From Clostridium sp. (GTDB lineage Bacteria; Bacillota; Clostridia; Clostridiales; Clostridiaceae), in the NCBI RefSeq assembly GCF_017888565.1, contig NZ_JAGHFX010000018.1, positions 62,001 to 126,000 of the forward strand: a stretch of DNA of 64,000 bases, written 5' to 3'. The notes beneath the pieces are model-generated. The model was not told where the DNA came from. It ran no database searches and was given only the letters and a program-made list of their open reading frames with translations. Positions within the stretch are counted from its first letter, which is position 1, and each line of letters begins with the position of its first letter. This document shows positions 29,233-39,048 of this stretch, piece after piece. The translations under genes and the position numbers were made by a program.

Positions 29233-32204
29233 TAGTAAATAAACCGAAAAAGAAAAAGAAGATTTCAAGATACACTGTTTTAAATATTATAATGCTAGCA
29301 CTTTTTACTATAATAATGGCAAAACTATTATATATTCAAGTTTATAAACATGAAGATTATAAAGAAAAGGCAGATATAAGTTCTACGAGGTTTATATCAG
29401 AAAAAGCACCAAGAGGAAAGATATATGATAGTGAAGGCAATGTTTTAGCAACTAATATTCAAACATATACATTAACATATACTAAACCAAATGATGAAAA
29501 AGAAAATTTCTATGAAACTATGGATAAAGTATTTAAAATATTATCTGAAAATGGGGAGAAGTTTCAAGATGATTTAATGCTTAAGATAGATAGTAGTGGG
29601 AAATTCTATTTTGATTTTAAGACTGATGATGCAGATACAAAAAAAATAGTAGAAGTTAGATTTAAAAGAGATAGAGGGTTAAATGAAGCTATAGAAAAAG
29701 AGCTTTATAAAGATAAGCAATCAGATTATACAGATGAAGAAATTGCTAAGGTAGATAGTGAGTTATTAAAGATATCTCCAGAGGAAACTTTTTATCGATT
29801 AGTTAAGATTTATGATATGCAAGAACTTACAAATCCAGCACCTGTTCAAGAAGATGGAGAAAGTGATAAGGATTATAACGCAAGAGTTGATGCATATAAT
29901 GACAAGATGGAAGCTTATGATGATATGTCTGGAAAGGAAATATTAGATGAGCTTTTAACAACATATTCAATTAATGATATAAGAAATTATATAGTAATAA
30001 AAGATGCTGTAAAAATGCAAAGTTTTAAAGGCTATAGAGCTGTTACTATTGCTTCTAATATAAAGCAGGATACCGCATTTATAATATATCAAAAGTTAAA
30101 TGACTTAGCAGGTATAGATGTAAGTATAGAGCCTATCAGATATTATCCTTATAACAATTTAGCATCAGGAGCTTTAGGATATTTATCATCTATAGATTCT
30201 TCTAAAGAAACAAATTATGAATTAAGAGGATATGATGTATCTACTGATTTGATAGGTGTAGCTGGAATAGAATCAGCTTTTGAGAATCAATTAAAGGGAA
30301 CTAAGGGTGGAACAACTGTTAAAGTTAACTCAAAAGGAAGAGTGACAGAAGAGTTATTTAAACTAGATTCATACCCAGGAAACAATGTTCACTTAACAAT
30401 AAATAAAGATGTTCAATATGCTGCTGAGCAGGCAATGAAAGATACTATGGAACGCATTAAGGGCATTGCTCCAAATGCAACTAGAGGTGCTGTTGTAGCA
30501 ATAGAAGTTAATACTGGAAGGATAATTGCAATGGTTAGTTATCCGGGGTATGATCCTAATATTTTTTCAATACCAGGAATGTTAACAGAAGATTTGTCAA
30601 AGCAGTATTTTGACCCAGATATAGATAGTTTTGCTAAGGAGTATATGAAAAGAACTGGAGCTACAGGAGATATTGATGAATTATTCCCTATAGATGAAGA
30701 TACAGGAAAAAGAACTGATAAGATAGATTCATATCCAAAGAATTTTTTTAATTATGCAACTCAAGGTTTATTACCACCAGGATCAGTATTTAAACCACTT
30801 ACTGCTGTAGCTGGATTAATGGAAGGCGTAGTTACTGAATATGAGTCTATGAATGATACAAGTGGTACATGGAGTAATGAAGAGTTGCCAGAAGTGCGTG
30901 AAAATTTTGAAAGGGTAGCTAATGGGCAAACTGATTTAAGAAAGGCTTTACAAGTATCATCTAACTATTATTTTTATGAACTTGGATATAGGTTATATAA
31001 GCAAAATGGTGGGGATATTAATGCTTTAGATACTCTAGCAAAATATGCATGGAAGTTTGGATTAGGAGCAGAGCCTGGTACACAAGAATGGAAATATCCT
31101 TCAACAGGACTTCAAATACAAGAGGAGTTTGGTCAAGTATATAACTTTTATTCTTGGAAGAAGCAAATACTTGATACTCCAATGTTTGAAATAGTTGATG
31201 CATTAAAGGCTGGCAGTTATTATTCATATTCATTTATACCATTTGATATAGAGGATAATGAAAATGACTCAGATGAATTAAAAGAAGCTAAAACTGCGCT
31301 TAAATCTCAAATGAAAGATGCATTATCTAAGGTTGGTACGGATGAAGAAATAAAAGATAATACAAAATTTGCAGAAAGTATTTTACCATATATTAAAAAG
31401 ATAATGGACATATCTCCTCAATTTAAGAGTGCTGTTGAAGAAGCATCAAAGAAAAGAACTGTAGATATTGATGAAGAAGCAGGCGTTATTTCAGATGCAA
31501 TTGCATTCTATACTATAAATAATAAACCAGCAGAGATGAAAACAGCGGGTCAAATAGTATCAAGTGCTATTGGGCAAGGTATAAATAACTTTACTCCAGT
31601 TCAGCTTGCAAATTATGTTGCAACTTTAGCAAGTGGAGGAACAAGATATAAAGTTACTATTGTAGATAAGATAACATCACCAACAGGAGATGTTATAAAG
31701 GAATATAAACCTGAGGTTGTTGATAAGTTAGAAATACCAGAAAACTATTTGCAGGCTATAAAAGATGGTATGTATAGAGTAAACACTAGTCCAAGTAATG
31801 GAATGGCATATCAAAGCTTTGCTAATTTTCCTATTAAGGTTGGAGGAAAAACAGGGACAGCCGACTTTAGTACAGATGAACAATATGTTATTCAGGGTAG
31901 ATTAGCATATGGTAACTATATAAGTATGGCACCGTTAGATGATCCACAAATAGCTATTTTCTCTACTATTTATGATGGTAAAAAAGGTAGTGAAAGTGCA
32001 ACGATTCACAAGGCTATATACGAAGCTTTCTTTAAGGAGGAGTTATTAAAGCTTGATCCTTCATATGCTTCTAAATCAGAATCATTTAGAAAATATGTTT
32101 TAGAATCACCTCTTAAAGATAATAAAGATGATAGTATAAAGCTAGATAATGGCTCAACAAACACAAATACTAATACAAATAGTAATAGTACAAATAATCA
32201 ATAA
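29229..32204 (+). CDS. Class B penicillin-binding protein (PBP2-type, elongasome transpeptidase)
   Basis: A 991-residue peptidoglycan transpeptidase. A basic tip and single anchor helix are followed by the dimerisation domain (KAPRGKIYDSEGNVLATN). The penicillin-binding motifs are SVFK (519-522), SSN (577-579) and KTG (874-876). The length exceeds the 600-750 residues usual for PBP2, because of extra acidic segments before SVFK and an approximately 300-residue interval between SSN and KTG. It ends in a Thr/Asn-rich tail. Position after mreD and before minC identifies it as the rod-system PBP. GGAGG precedes ATG 29229, which overlaps mreD. Confidence 0.92.
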   Translation: MIVNKPKKKKKISRYTVLNIIMLALFTIIMAKLLYIQVYKHEDYKEKADISSTRFISEKAPRGKIYDSEGNVLATNIQTYTLTYTKPNDEKENFYETMDKVFKILSENGEKFQDDLMLKIDSSGKFYFDFKTDDADTKKIVEVRFKRDRGLNEAIEKELYKDKQSDYTDEEIAKVDSELLKISPEETFYRLVKIYDMQELTNPAPVQEDGESDKDYNARVDAYNDKMEAYDDMSGKEILDELLTTYSINDIRNYIVIKDAVKMQSFKGYRAVTIASNIKQDTAFIIYQKLNDLAGIDVSIEPIRYYPYNNLASGALGYLSSIDSSKETNYELRGYDVSTDLIGVAGIESAFENQLKGTKGGTTVKVNSKGRVTEELFKLDSYPGNNVHLTINKDVQYAAEQAMKDTMERIKGIAPNATRGAVVAIEVNTGRIIAMVSYPGYDPNIFSIPGMLTEDLSKQYFDPDIDSFAKEYMKRTGATGDIDELFPIDEDTGKRTDKIDSYPKNFFNYATQGLLPPGSVFKPLTAVAGLMEGVVTEYESMNDTSGTWSNEELPEVRENFERVANGQTDLRKALQVSSNYYFYELGYRLYKQNGGDINALDTLAKYAWKFGLGAEPGTQEWKYPSTGLQIQEEFGQVYNFYSWKKQILDTPMFEIVDALKAGSYYSYSFIPFDIEDNENDSDELKEAKTALKSQMKDALSKVGTDEEIKDNTKFAESILPYIKKIMDISPQFKSAVEEASKKRTVDIDEEAGVISDAIAFYTINNKPAEMKTAGQIVSSAIGQGINNFTPVQLANYVATLASGGTRYKVTIVDKITSPTGDVIKEYKPEVVDKLEIPENYLQAIKDGMYRVNTSPSNGMAYQSFANFPIKVGGKTGTADFSTDEQYVIQGRLAYGNYISMAPLDDPQIAIFSTIYDGKKGSESATIHKAIYEAFFKEELLKLDPSYASKSESFRKYVLESPLKDNKDDSIKLDNGSTNTNTNTNSNSTNNQ

Positions 32205-32210
32205 CCAATA

Positions 32211-32238
32211 AAAACCATGTTTTTGCATGGTTTTTTTT
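32211..32238 (+). terminator. Terminator of the maf-mre-PBP2 unit
   Basis: AAAACCATG pairs with CATGGTTTT, followed by a run of eight T residues, seven bases after the PBP2 stop. Confidence 0.9.
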
Positions 32239-32266
32239 ATTTTATTATAAATTATGTAAATTATTA

Positions 32267-32296
32267 TTGTTAAGTGATATAATATGATTGTATAAT
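32267..32296 (+). promoter_or_regulatory. Probable promoter of minCDE
   Basis: TTGTTA (32267-32272) and TATAAT (32291-32296) are separated by 18 bp. It sits between the upstream terminator and minC. Confidence 0.5.
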
Positions 32297-32356
32297 TATA
32301 GATATGTAATAAGATTTATGATTACTGAAGCTTTAATTATTGGTGGAGGGTGACCA

Positions 32357-32998
32357 ATGAATGACGATAGAATTCAAATAAAAGGTACAAAAGAAGGTAT
32401 CAATGCAACTATTGATATGGAGAGATTTAATGACTTTGATGAAATGCTGGAATTGTTAATGGATAAGCTAACAGCAGGGAAAGGATTTTACAAAGGGGCA
32501 TCTCTTAAAATTGTAGCTAATTTAAAGAATGTAAATGAAAATGATATTTTAAGATTAAAAGATGTTTTATTTGAAAAAATACAAATAAAAGAATGCTCGT
32601 TTGAAGAGGCTAAACGAGAAGAGCAAAAAGAAAGTAAAATTTTTAATGGAGTATATGAAGGAAAAACTAAATTCATAAAGAAAACAATAAGAGGCGGACA
32701 GTTAGTAAGGTATCATGGAAATATTGTTATAATAGGTGATATAAATAATGGAGCTGAGGTTTATGCAGGGGGAAATATAATTGTTTTAGGAACAATTAAA
32801 GGACAAGTGCATGCTGGAGTAGGTGGTAATAAAAAAGCTATAATTTCTGCTTTTAGTCTTCAACCAGAAATACTCCAAATAGCGGAGATTGTTACTATAG
32901 CGCCAGAAGATGGTATAAAACCATCATATCCGGAACTAGCAAAGATTAAAGACGATATTATCGTGGTAGAGCCATATTTACCAAAGAAATATATATAG
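32357..32998 (+). CDS. minC: Septum site-determining protein MinC
   Basis: A 213-residue inhibitor of FtsZ assembly. The N-terminal domain (residues of about 1-95) carries the FtsZ-antagonising fold. The C-terminal beta-helix, which dimerises and binds MinD, shows the rung repeats GGQLVRYHGNIVIIGDINNGAEVYAGGNIIVLG and GQVHAGVGG. Start ATG 32357 behind GGTGGAGGGTG. It is followed at 18 bp by minD. Confidence 0.94.
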   Translation: MNDDRIQIKGTKEGINATIDMERFNDFDEMLELLMDKLTAGKGFYKGASLKIVANLKNVNENDILRLKDVLFEKIQIKECSFEEAKREEQKESKIFNGVYEGKTKFIKKTIRGGQLVRYHGNIVIIGDINNGAEVYAGGNIIVLGTIKGQVHAGVGGNKKAIISAFSLQPEILQIAEIVTIAPEDGIKPSYPELAKIKDDIIVVEPYLPKKYI

Positions 32999-33016
32999 CG
33001 TTGGAGGGAGAAAAAA

Positions 33017-33811
33017 ATGGGAGTTTCTATAGTTATTACATCAGGTAAGGGTGGAGTTGGAAAAACAACAACAACAGCTAATATTGGTACTGCTTTAGCT
33101 GCATTAAATAAGAGAGTTGTAGTTGTAGATGGTGACACTGGTCTTAGAAATTTAGATGTTTTAATAGGGCTTGAAAATAGAATAGTTTATACAATAACAG
33201 ATGTTATAGAAAATAGATGTAGACTTAAGCAAGCTTTAATAAAGGATAAAAGATATCAAAATTTATGTTTATTACCGACAGCTCAAACTAAAGACAAAGA
33301 TGATATAAGACCACAAGATATGTTAAAGTTAATTAATGAATTAAAAGAAGATTTTGACTATGTTTTAATTGATTGTCCAGCAGGAATAGAACAAGGTTTT
33401 GAAAATTCAGTTGTTGGAGCTGATAGAGCTGTAGTTGTAGTTAATCCAGAAATAACTTCAGTAAGGGATGCTGATAGAGTTATTGGTAAATTAGATGCTA
33501 AAGGATTGGATGATCATGCAGTAATAATCAACAGATTAAATTATGAAATGACTCAAAGAGGAGATATGTTAGATGTTTCAGATATAATTGAAACTTTATC
33601 AATAGAACTGTTGGGTGTAGTTCCTGATGATAAAAACATAACTGTTTCAACTAATAAAGGTGAACCTATAGTTCTTGATGATAAATCAATAGCGGGACAA
33701 GCTTTTAAAAATATAGCTAGAAGATTAAATGGAGAAGAAGTACCTCTTTTAGATTTGAAAACAGGGGGAGAAGGCTTCTTTGCATCAATAAAAAGATTAT
33801 TTAAACGTTAG
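33017..33811 (+). CDS. minD: Septum site-determining ATPase MinD
   Basis: A 264-residue ParA/MinD ATPase. The deviant Walker A is KGGVGKTTTT near residue 11, Walker B is DYVLIDCPAG, and the C-terminal amphipathic membrane-targeting helix is FFASIKRLFKR. In the ATP state it binds membrane and recruits MinC. Start ATG 33017 after GGAGGGAG. With MinE encoded just downstream, an oscillating Min system is expected rather than the DivIVA-MinJ type of Bacillus. Confidence 0.96.
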   Translation: MGVSIVITSGKGGVGKTTTTANIGTALAALNKRVVVVDGDTGLRNLDVLIGLENRIVYTITDVIENRCRLKQALIKDKRYQNLCLLPTAQTKDKDDIRPQDMLKLINELKEDFDYVLIDCPAGIEQGFENSVVGADRAVVVVNPEITSVRDADRVIGKLDAKGLDDHAVIINRLNYEMTQRGDMLDVSDIIETLSIELLGVVPDDKNITVSTNKGEPIVLDDKSIAGQAFKNIARRLNGEEVPLLDLKTGGEGFFASIKRLFKR

Positions 33812-33826
33812 TAGGGGGAATGAGAG

Positions 33827-34087
33827 GTGGAATTTTTTAGAAAACTTTCAAATAAACCAACACCTAAAGAGGTGGCAAAGGATAGACTAAAACTAATATT
33901 AATACATGACAGAGGGGATTTACCTCATGAAACCCTAGAAAAAATAAGAATGGAAATATTAGAAGTACTATCTAAGTATGTAGAAATAGATTCTGAAGAT
34001 GTTGAGATAGCTGTAAGCAAAACTGAAAATGTTGAAGGAAATAATCCGGCTTTAGTAGCTAATATTCCAATAAAAAACATAAAATAA
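33827..34087 (+). CDS. minE: Cell division topological specificity factor MinE
   Basis: An 86-residue protein. The N-terminal membrane and MinD-activating segment and the C-terminal dimerisation domain (AKDRLKLILIHDRGDLPHETLEKIRMEIL) match MinE. It stimulates MinD ATPase activity to drive pole-to-pole movement. GTG start at 33827, preceded by GGGGGAATGAGAG. A terminator follows at once, ending the minCDE unit. Presence of MinE in a Gram-positive is normal for Clostridium. Confidence 0.92.
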   Translation: MEFFRKLSNKPTPKEVAKDRLKLILIHDRGDLPHETLEKIRMEILEVLSKYVEIDSEDVEIAVSKTENVEGNNPALVANIPIKNIK

Positions 34088-34092
34088 CTATA

Positions 34093-34125
34093 AGAGGAAA
34101 AGTAGATACACTTTTTCTCTTTTTT
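34093..34125 (+). terminator. Terminator of minCDE
   Basis: AGAGGAAAAGT pairs with ACTTTTTCTCT (one G-U pair) and is followed by a T run. Confidence 0.85.
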
Positions 34126-34237
34126 AATTAAATTTAATTAATATTTTCTTAAATTTTAATTATTTATCTCAATTATTATGGAGAAAGCATTAATTTTTGG
34201 ATATAATAATTCTTAGGTTGAAAGATGGAGGTGAAAT

Positions 34238-35365
34238 ATGTTTTCAAAATTTAAAATAGACTTTAAGAAGTTAAAAGAAATAGATAAAGTAATGTTATTT
34301 TCAATGGTAGCATTAATGATATTTGGAATAATTAATATATATTATGCTAGTTCGGCTGAGTATGGAACATTATTCCTAAAAAGGCAATCGTTGTGGTTTG
34401 TTGTTTGTTTAGTAGCTTTATATTTTGTTGTAGCAATTGACTATACATTATTAAAGTCATATACTCCTCTTTTTTATTGGGGATCTATACTTTTGCTTAT
34501 AGTTACTATATTTATAGGAACTGATATTAATGGAGCAAGAGGATGGATAAGACTTGGACCATTATCCTTTCAACCATCAGAATTAGCAAAAATGGCTACT
34601 ATAATGATGCTAGGTAAGACGTTAGAAGAAATGAATGGGACAATAAATGAGTGGAAGAACTTTTTAACAATGGCTTTTTATGCTATAGTTCCAGCAGTGT
34701 TTATAGTTATACAACCAGATATGGGAATGACTATGGTTTTATTCTTTATAGTTCTAGGAATATTTTTTATTGGTGGACTTGATTTAAAAATTATTGGTGG
34801 TGGGCTTTTATCACTATTTTTAGTTGTTATAATAGTTTGGAATTCGGGCATAATAAAACCTTATCAAAAGAATAGAATAACTTCATTTATGAATCCAGAG
34901 TCAGATACATCTGAATCAGGTTATCAACTTAGACAATCCCTTATTAGTATAGGTAATGGAGGAGTCTTTGGATTAAAAGGATCTGCGACTAAAGATACGA
35001 ATATAGGATATGCAGCTCAGTATGTACCAGAAGTTCAAACTGACTTTATATTTGCGAGTATAGGTGAACAATGGGGACTAGCAGGCGCAGCATTTTTACT
35101 GCTGTTATATGGATTACTCATTTCAAAAATGATAGCAATAGGAAGAACGGCTAAAGATACTTTTGGTTCAATAATTTGTGTAGGGCTTGTTGCATATTTC
35201 TTATTTGCATTACTACAAAATATAGGTATGACTATAGGACTTATGCCTATTACAGGGATAACATTACCTTTACTTAGTTATGGGGGTACTTCATTACTTA
35301 CAACTGTAATGTCAATAGGATTAATTTTAAACGTAGGAATGAGAAGAAAAAAAATATATTTTTAA
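34238..35365 (+). CDS. rodA: RodA-type SEDS peptidoglycan polymerase
   Basis: A 375-residue polytopic membrane protein of the SEDS family. About ten helices are seen. Landmarks are GARGWIRLGPLSFQPSELAK, QPDMGMTMV, the extracellular loop region with the catalytic Asp around TDFIFASIGEQWG, and LPLLSYGGTSLL at the end. SEDS proteins polymerise lipid II into glycan strands together with a class B PBP; here the PBP2 gene lies 2 kb upstream. The gene position favours RodA over FtsW or SpoVE. GATGGAGGTG precedes ATG 34238. A strong terminator follows. Confidence 0.9.
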   Translation: MFSKFKIDFKKLKEIDKVMLFSMVALMIFGIINIYYASSAEYGTLFLKRQSLWFVVCLVALYFVVAIDYTLLKSYTPLFYWGSILLLIVTIFIGTDINGARGWIRLGPLSFQPSELAKMATIMMLGKTLEEMNGTINEWKNFLTMAFYAIVPAVFIVIQPDMGMTMVLFFIVLGIFFIGGLDLKIIGGGLLSLFLVVIIVWNSGIIKPYQKNRITSFMNPESDTSESGYQLRQSLISIGNGGVFGLKGSATKDTNIGYAAQYVPEVQTDFIFASIGEQWGLAGAAFLLLLYGLLISKMIAIGRTAKDTFGSIICVGLVAYFLFALLQNIGMTIGLMPITGITLPLLSYGGTSLLTTVMSIGLILNVGMRRKKIYF

Positions 35366-35373
35366 TAATAATG

Positions 35374-35411
35374 AAAGCTATAGAAGGCTATAAATCTTCT
35401 ATAGCTTTTTT
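35374..35411 (+). terminator. Terminator of rodA
   Basis: AAAGCTATAGAAG pairs perfectly with CTTCTATAGCTTT, followed by more T residues. Confidence 0.9.
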
Positions 35412-35499
35412 TATTTAGAAATTCAAATTATAGCGTAGGTAGCATAAATCATTATAATTGAAAATATAAATACAATATTAAGATATAGGAGTGAGGTGT

Positions 35500-36105
35500 A
35501 TGGAGAGGTACAGCGAGGAATATAAGGAATATTACGATAAAATAAGAAAAAAGGTAAAAGGAAAAACTGATAAGAAAGAAAAAATAATTAGTACGAGGGA
35601 TGACGTGTATCCAAATATAAGAAATGTCCAAAACTTTAGTTATCAAAGGGGGAGTTATGGAGCTGGAATACCTAAGAAAAGTATGGGATATATAGATAAG
35701 TTTATCCTTAGATTAATATGCACTTTTTTATTATTTTTAGGAGTTTTTACATTAAAAACAATACCAAGCAGTGATGCAAAAAAACTCTATAATATATGTA
35801 AGACCACAGTAGATGCTAATTTTAATTATGAAAATGTATTATTAAGCATGGATAAGATGGGAATTGATTATAAAAGTGTAATTAATGTTATAGAAGAAAA
35901 ATATACTGATGTAATGGGGGAAATAAAAAATTTAGATAATGGTGTTCCGAGTTTTAAAGAAGAAGGAATAAAAACAAATGTAGATGAATCGATAAATAAT
36001 AATGAGTCATCAAAGGTAGATGGGTTGTCTGACGAACAAGATGAAAAGAGGGTAGATGAAGAACAAAGTACGGCAACTGGAGATACCAATACGAATGATC
36101 TATAA
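35500..36105 (+). CDS. Single-pass membrane protein, possible SpoIVFA-like
   Basis: A 201-residue protein with a Lys/Glu-rich cytoplasmic N-terminus of about 65 residues, one membrane helix near 70-92 (FILRLICTFLLFLGVFTL) and an extracytoplasmic part ending in a very acidic Asn/Ser-rich tail. It directly precedes an M50 SpoIVFB-like protease, where Bacillus has SpoIVFA, the inhibitor/anchor of SpoIVFB. The M23 (LytM) domain of SpoIVFA is not seen, so the assignment rests on position and topology. The ATG at 35500 follows GGAGTGAGG. A GTG nine bases upstream overlaps that site. Confidence 0.55.
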   Translation: MERYSEEYKEYYDKIRKKVKGKTDKKEKIISTRDDVYPNIRNVQNFSYQRGSYGAGIPKKSMGYIDKFILRLICTFLLFLGVFTLKTIPSSDAKKLYNICKTTVDANFNYENVLLSMDKMGIDYKSVINVIEEKYTDVMGEIKNLDNGVPSFKEEGIKTNVDESINNNESSKVDGLSDEQDEKRVDEEQSTATGDTNTNDL

Positions 36106-36190
36106 ATATCAATTATGATTTTAAATTTTCAAGGCGTTAGAAGTAGAAGGTGATTTATATAGAGAGGTAGCAATTTTTAGGGAGATATAA

Positions 36191-37051
36191 ATGAAGAGAG
36201 AGACAAAAAAAATATTGGCAGAAATAATATTAATAGTTTTAGTTTGTAGTTATAATAGAATGTTTATATTTGCATTAATATGGGTGTTTTTACATGAACT
36301 AACGCATATACTAGTTGCATTAAAGTTTGGTTGCAAGTTTTATAATATAGAGTTTCATGTATTTGGAATGAAGGCGGAGCTTATAGATATAGATAGTTTA
36401 AAAGAAAATCAAAAAATTATAGTTTATCTATCTGGAGCCTTATTAAATATAGTTCTTGCGATATTTTTCTATATTATAAATATTAAATATAATTCTAGTT
36501 TTATAGAAACTAGTATGAATTTAAACATAGGATTAGCAGTATTTAATTTATTGCCTGCTTATCCATTGGATGGATCGAGAATATTAGAAATTATTTTATC
36601 AAAAAAAATGTTATTTAAAAAAGCTCAAAAAATAATTAGTATAGTTAGTTTTTCAATAGCAACCTTATTTATTATAATATCAGCTATTATTTATATATTC
36701 CTACATAGTATAAATTTAAGTATGATTATAGGTGCAATAATAATAATATATATTACTAGAATGGAAGAGCATACTACAATGTATATAACTATGAGTAACG
36801 TAGTTAAAAAAAGAAATAAACTTTTAAAAAGTAAATATATAGAAAATAAATCCATATCTGTATACTACAAGCAGGGGCTTGTTAATGTATTAGCTTTAGT
36901 TGATAGAAATAAATTTAATACATTTTATATCTTAGATGATGATATGAAGCTTATTTATATATTAAATGAAGATGAGCTAATTGATGCATTAAAGGTTTAT
37001 GGAAATATGACTTTGGAGGAGTATATAAAACAGAAATTGTTTGTATCCTAA
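36191..37051 (+). CDS. M50 site-2 metalloprotease, SpoIVFB-like
   Basis: A 286-residue intramembrane zinc protease. The HExxH motif is HELTH (His35-His39) and the third ligand lies in LLPAYPLDGSRIL, the NPDG-like motif. About five or six helices hold these motifs, and a C-terminal soluble region of 90 residues resembles a CBS-like tail (DRNKFNTFYILDDDMKLIYILNEDEL). SpoIVFB frees pro-sigma-K in the mother cell during sporulation. The neighbouring membrane protein fits SpoIVFA. GGGAG precedes ATG 36191. The sporulation role is inferred from homology and position. Confidence 0.82.
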   Translation: MKRETKKILAEIILIVLVCSYNRMFIFALIWVFLHELTHILVALKFGCKFYNIEFHVFGMKAELIDIDSLKENQKIIVYLSGALLNIVLAIFFYIINIKYNSSFIETSMNLNIGLAVFNLLPAYPLDGSRILEIILSKKMLFKKAQKIISIVSFSIATLFIIISAIIYIFLHSINLSMIIGAIIIIYITRMEEHTTMYITMSNVVKKRNKLLKSKYIENKSISVYYKQGLVNVLALVDRNKFNTFYILDDDMKLIYILNEDELIDALKVYGNMTLEEYIKQKLFVS

Positions 37052-37136
37052 AATGGGATAAATTTATAATGTGTATATAGTGAGTAATAGATTTACTTTT
37101 TAGATGTATATATGCTAGAATAGAAAAGATATAAAG

Positions 37137-37162
37137 GAAGTATAGAGATATACTTCTTTTTT
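37137..37162 (+). terminator. Terminator before the radical-SAM pair
   Basis: GAAGTATA pairs with TATACTTC around GAGA, followed by six T residues. Confidence 0.75.
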
Positions 37163-37194
37163 AATGGATTATTCTCACTTTAGGAGGAAAGATT

Positions 37195-39048
37195 ATGAAG
37201 AAAATTACAGACCATATTTTACATAAGGTTGAAAAGCCATCAAGATATGTTGGTGGTGAATTGAATCAAGTAGTTAAGAACCCAAAAGATGTTGATATAA
37301 GATTTGCATTTTGTTTCCCAGATGTATATGAAGTAGGGATGTCTCATTTAGGAACAAGAATACTTTATCATACAATAAATGAAAGAAAAGATACATATTG
37401 TGAAAGGGTATTTGCACCATGGCCAGATATGGAAGCGGAGCTTAGAAAAAATGAAATACCACTAATGACATTAGAAACAAAAGATGCTCTTACTGAATTT
37501 GATATATTAGGATTTACACTTCAATATGAAATGAGTTATACAAATATACTAAATATGCTAGATATGGCTGGTATCACAATCAGAGCTTCACAAAGAGGAG
37601 AAGATGAACCGATAATAATGGCAGGGGGACCTTGTGCATACAATCCAGAACCTCTATATGACATAGTAGACTTCTTTGAAATTGGTGAAGGCGAAGAGGT
37701 TATGAATGAAGTTCTTGATGTATATAAGAAGTACAAGGGTAAAGGACAAAAGAAAGAATTTTTAAGGGAAATATCAAAGATTCAAGGTGTTTATGTTCCT
37801 TCTTTATATGATGTTACATACAAGGAAGATGGAACTATAAAAGAATTTAAGGCAAAGTTTGAAGATGTTCCAGCTAGAATTAAAAAGAGAATAGTTAATA
37901 ATTTTGATAAAGTAGATTTTCCATTAGATATGATAGTTCCATATTCAGAAATAGTACACGATAGAGTAGTTTTAGAAACTTCAAGAGGATGTACAAATGG
38001 ATGTAGATTCTGTCAAGCTGGTATGATTTATAGACCTGTCAGAGAAAAAACTACTAATACATTATTAGATCAAGCAAGAAAGATGATAGATGCAAGTGGA
38101 TATCAAGAGGTTTCTTTAGCATCATTAAGTATTTGTGATTATTCAGATATACAAAATCTTGTAAGTAGTTTAATTTTAGAGCATGGTGATAAAAATATAG
38201 GGGTAGCCCTTCCATCTATAAGAGTAGATGCCTTTTCTGTTGATTTAATAAAAGAAATACAAAAGGTTAGAAAGACAGGTTTAACTTTTGCACCAGAGGC
38301 TGGATCTCAAAGAATGAGAGATATTATAAATAAAGGACTTACAGAAGAGAGAATATTAGAAGCAACTAAAAGTGCTTTTGAATCAGGTTGGAGTACTATT
38401 AAGCTTTACTTTATAGTAGGACTTCCTTATGAAGAAATTGAAGATGCGGCTGGAATAGGTGAACTTGCAGAGAAGATGGCTGCTGTTTACTATGGAATTC
38501 CAAAGGAAAAGAGAGCTAAGGGATTAAAGATTACTGTAAGCACATCAATACTTGTACCAAAGCCATTTACTCCATTCCAATGGGCCCCTATGGCTAGACC
38601 TGATGAAGTTTGGAAAAAAATTGATGCGGTAAAAGGTGCAATAAAAACAAGAGCTATAAATTATAATTACCACGAACAAAAGACTTCATTTATGGAAGCT
38701 GTATTTGCAAGAGGAGATAGAAGAACTTGTGATCTTTTAGTTAAGGCTTTTGAAAAGGGAGCTAAGTTTGATGGATGGTCAGAGTACTTTAATTACGATA
38801 TATGGATGGAAGCAATGAAGGAATGTAATATAGATGAAGATTTTTACGTATATAGAGATAGAAGTTATGATGAAATACTTCCATGGGACTTCATAGATAT
38901 TGGAGTAAATAGAAAATATCTAGAAGTAGAAAATGAAAAAGCAAAAAGAGCAGAACTTACACAAAACTGTAGAAAAGGATGTACAGGTTGTGGAGTAAAT
39001 GTAAACTTTAAAGAAGGGAAGTGTTTTGAAGGTGCGTTATGTAATTAA
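37195..39048 (+). CDS. B12-binding-like/radical SAM protein (TIGR03960 type)
   Basis: A 617-residue protein. Residues of about 20-200 resemble a B12-binding-type domain (FPDVYEVGMSHLGTRIL, FDILGFTLQYEMSYTNIL), and the radical SAM core follows with SRGCTNGCRFCQAG, whose CxxxCxxC binds the 4Fe-4S cluster. A C-terminal cysteine-rich tail (CRKGCTGCGVNVNFKEGKC) may bind a second metal centre. It overlaps the next gene, and the two are a conserved pair placed before RNase G, L21 and L27 genes in Clostridia. The substrate is unknown; modification of RNA or a ribosomal protein would fit the neighbours but is only a guess. Confidence 0.85.
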   Translation: MKKITDHILHKVEKPSRYVGGELNQVVKNPKDVDIRFAFCFPDVYEVGMSHLGTRILYHTINERKDTYCERVFAPWPDMEAELRKNEIPLMTLETKDALTEFDILGFTLQYEMSYTNILNMLDMAGITIRASQRGEDEPIIMAGGPCAYNPEPLYDIVDFFEIGEGEEVMNEVLDVYKKYKGKGQKKEFLREISKIQGVYVPSLYDVTYKEDGTIKEFKAKFEDVPARIKKRIVNNFDKVDFPLDMIVPYSEIVHDRVVLETSRGCTNGCRFCQAGMIYRPVREKTTNTLLDQARKMIDASGYQEVSLASLSICDYSDIQNLVSSLILEHGDKNIGVALPSIRVDAFSVDLIKEIQKVRKTGLTFAPEAGSQRMRDIINKGLTEERILEATKSAFESGWSTIKLYFIVGLPYEEIEDAAGIGELAEKMAAVYYGIPKEKRAKGLKITVSTSILVPKPFTPFQWAPMARPDEVWKKIDAVKGAIKTRAINYNYHEQKTSFMEAVFARGDRRTCDLLVKAFEKGAKFDGWSEYFNYDIWMEAMKECNIDEDFYVYRDRSYDEILPWDFIDIGVNRKYLEVENEKAKRAELTQNCRKGCTGCGVNVNFKEGKCFEGALCN

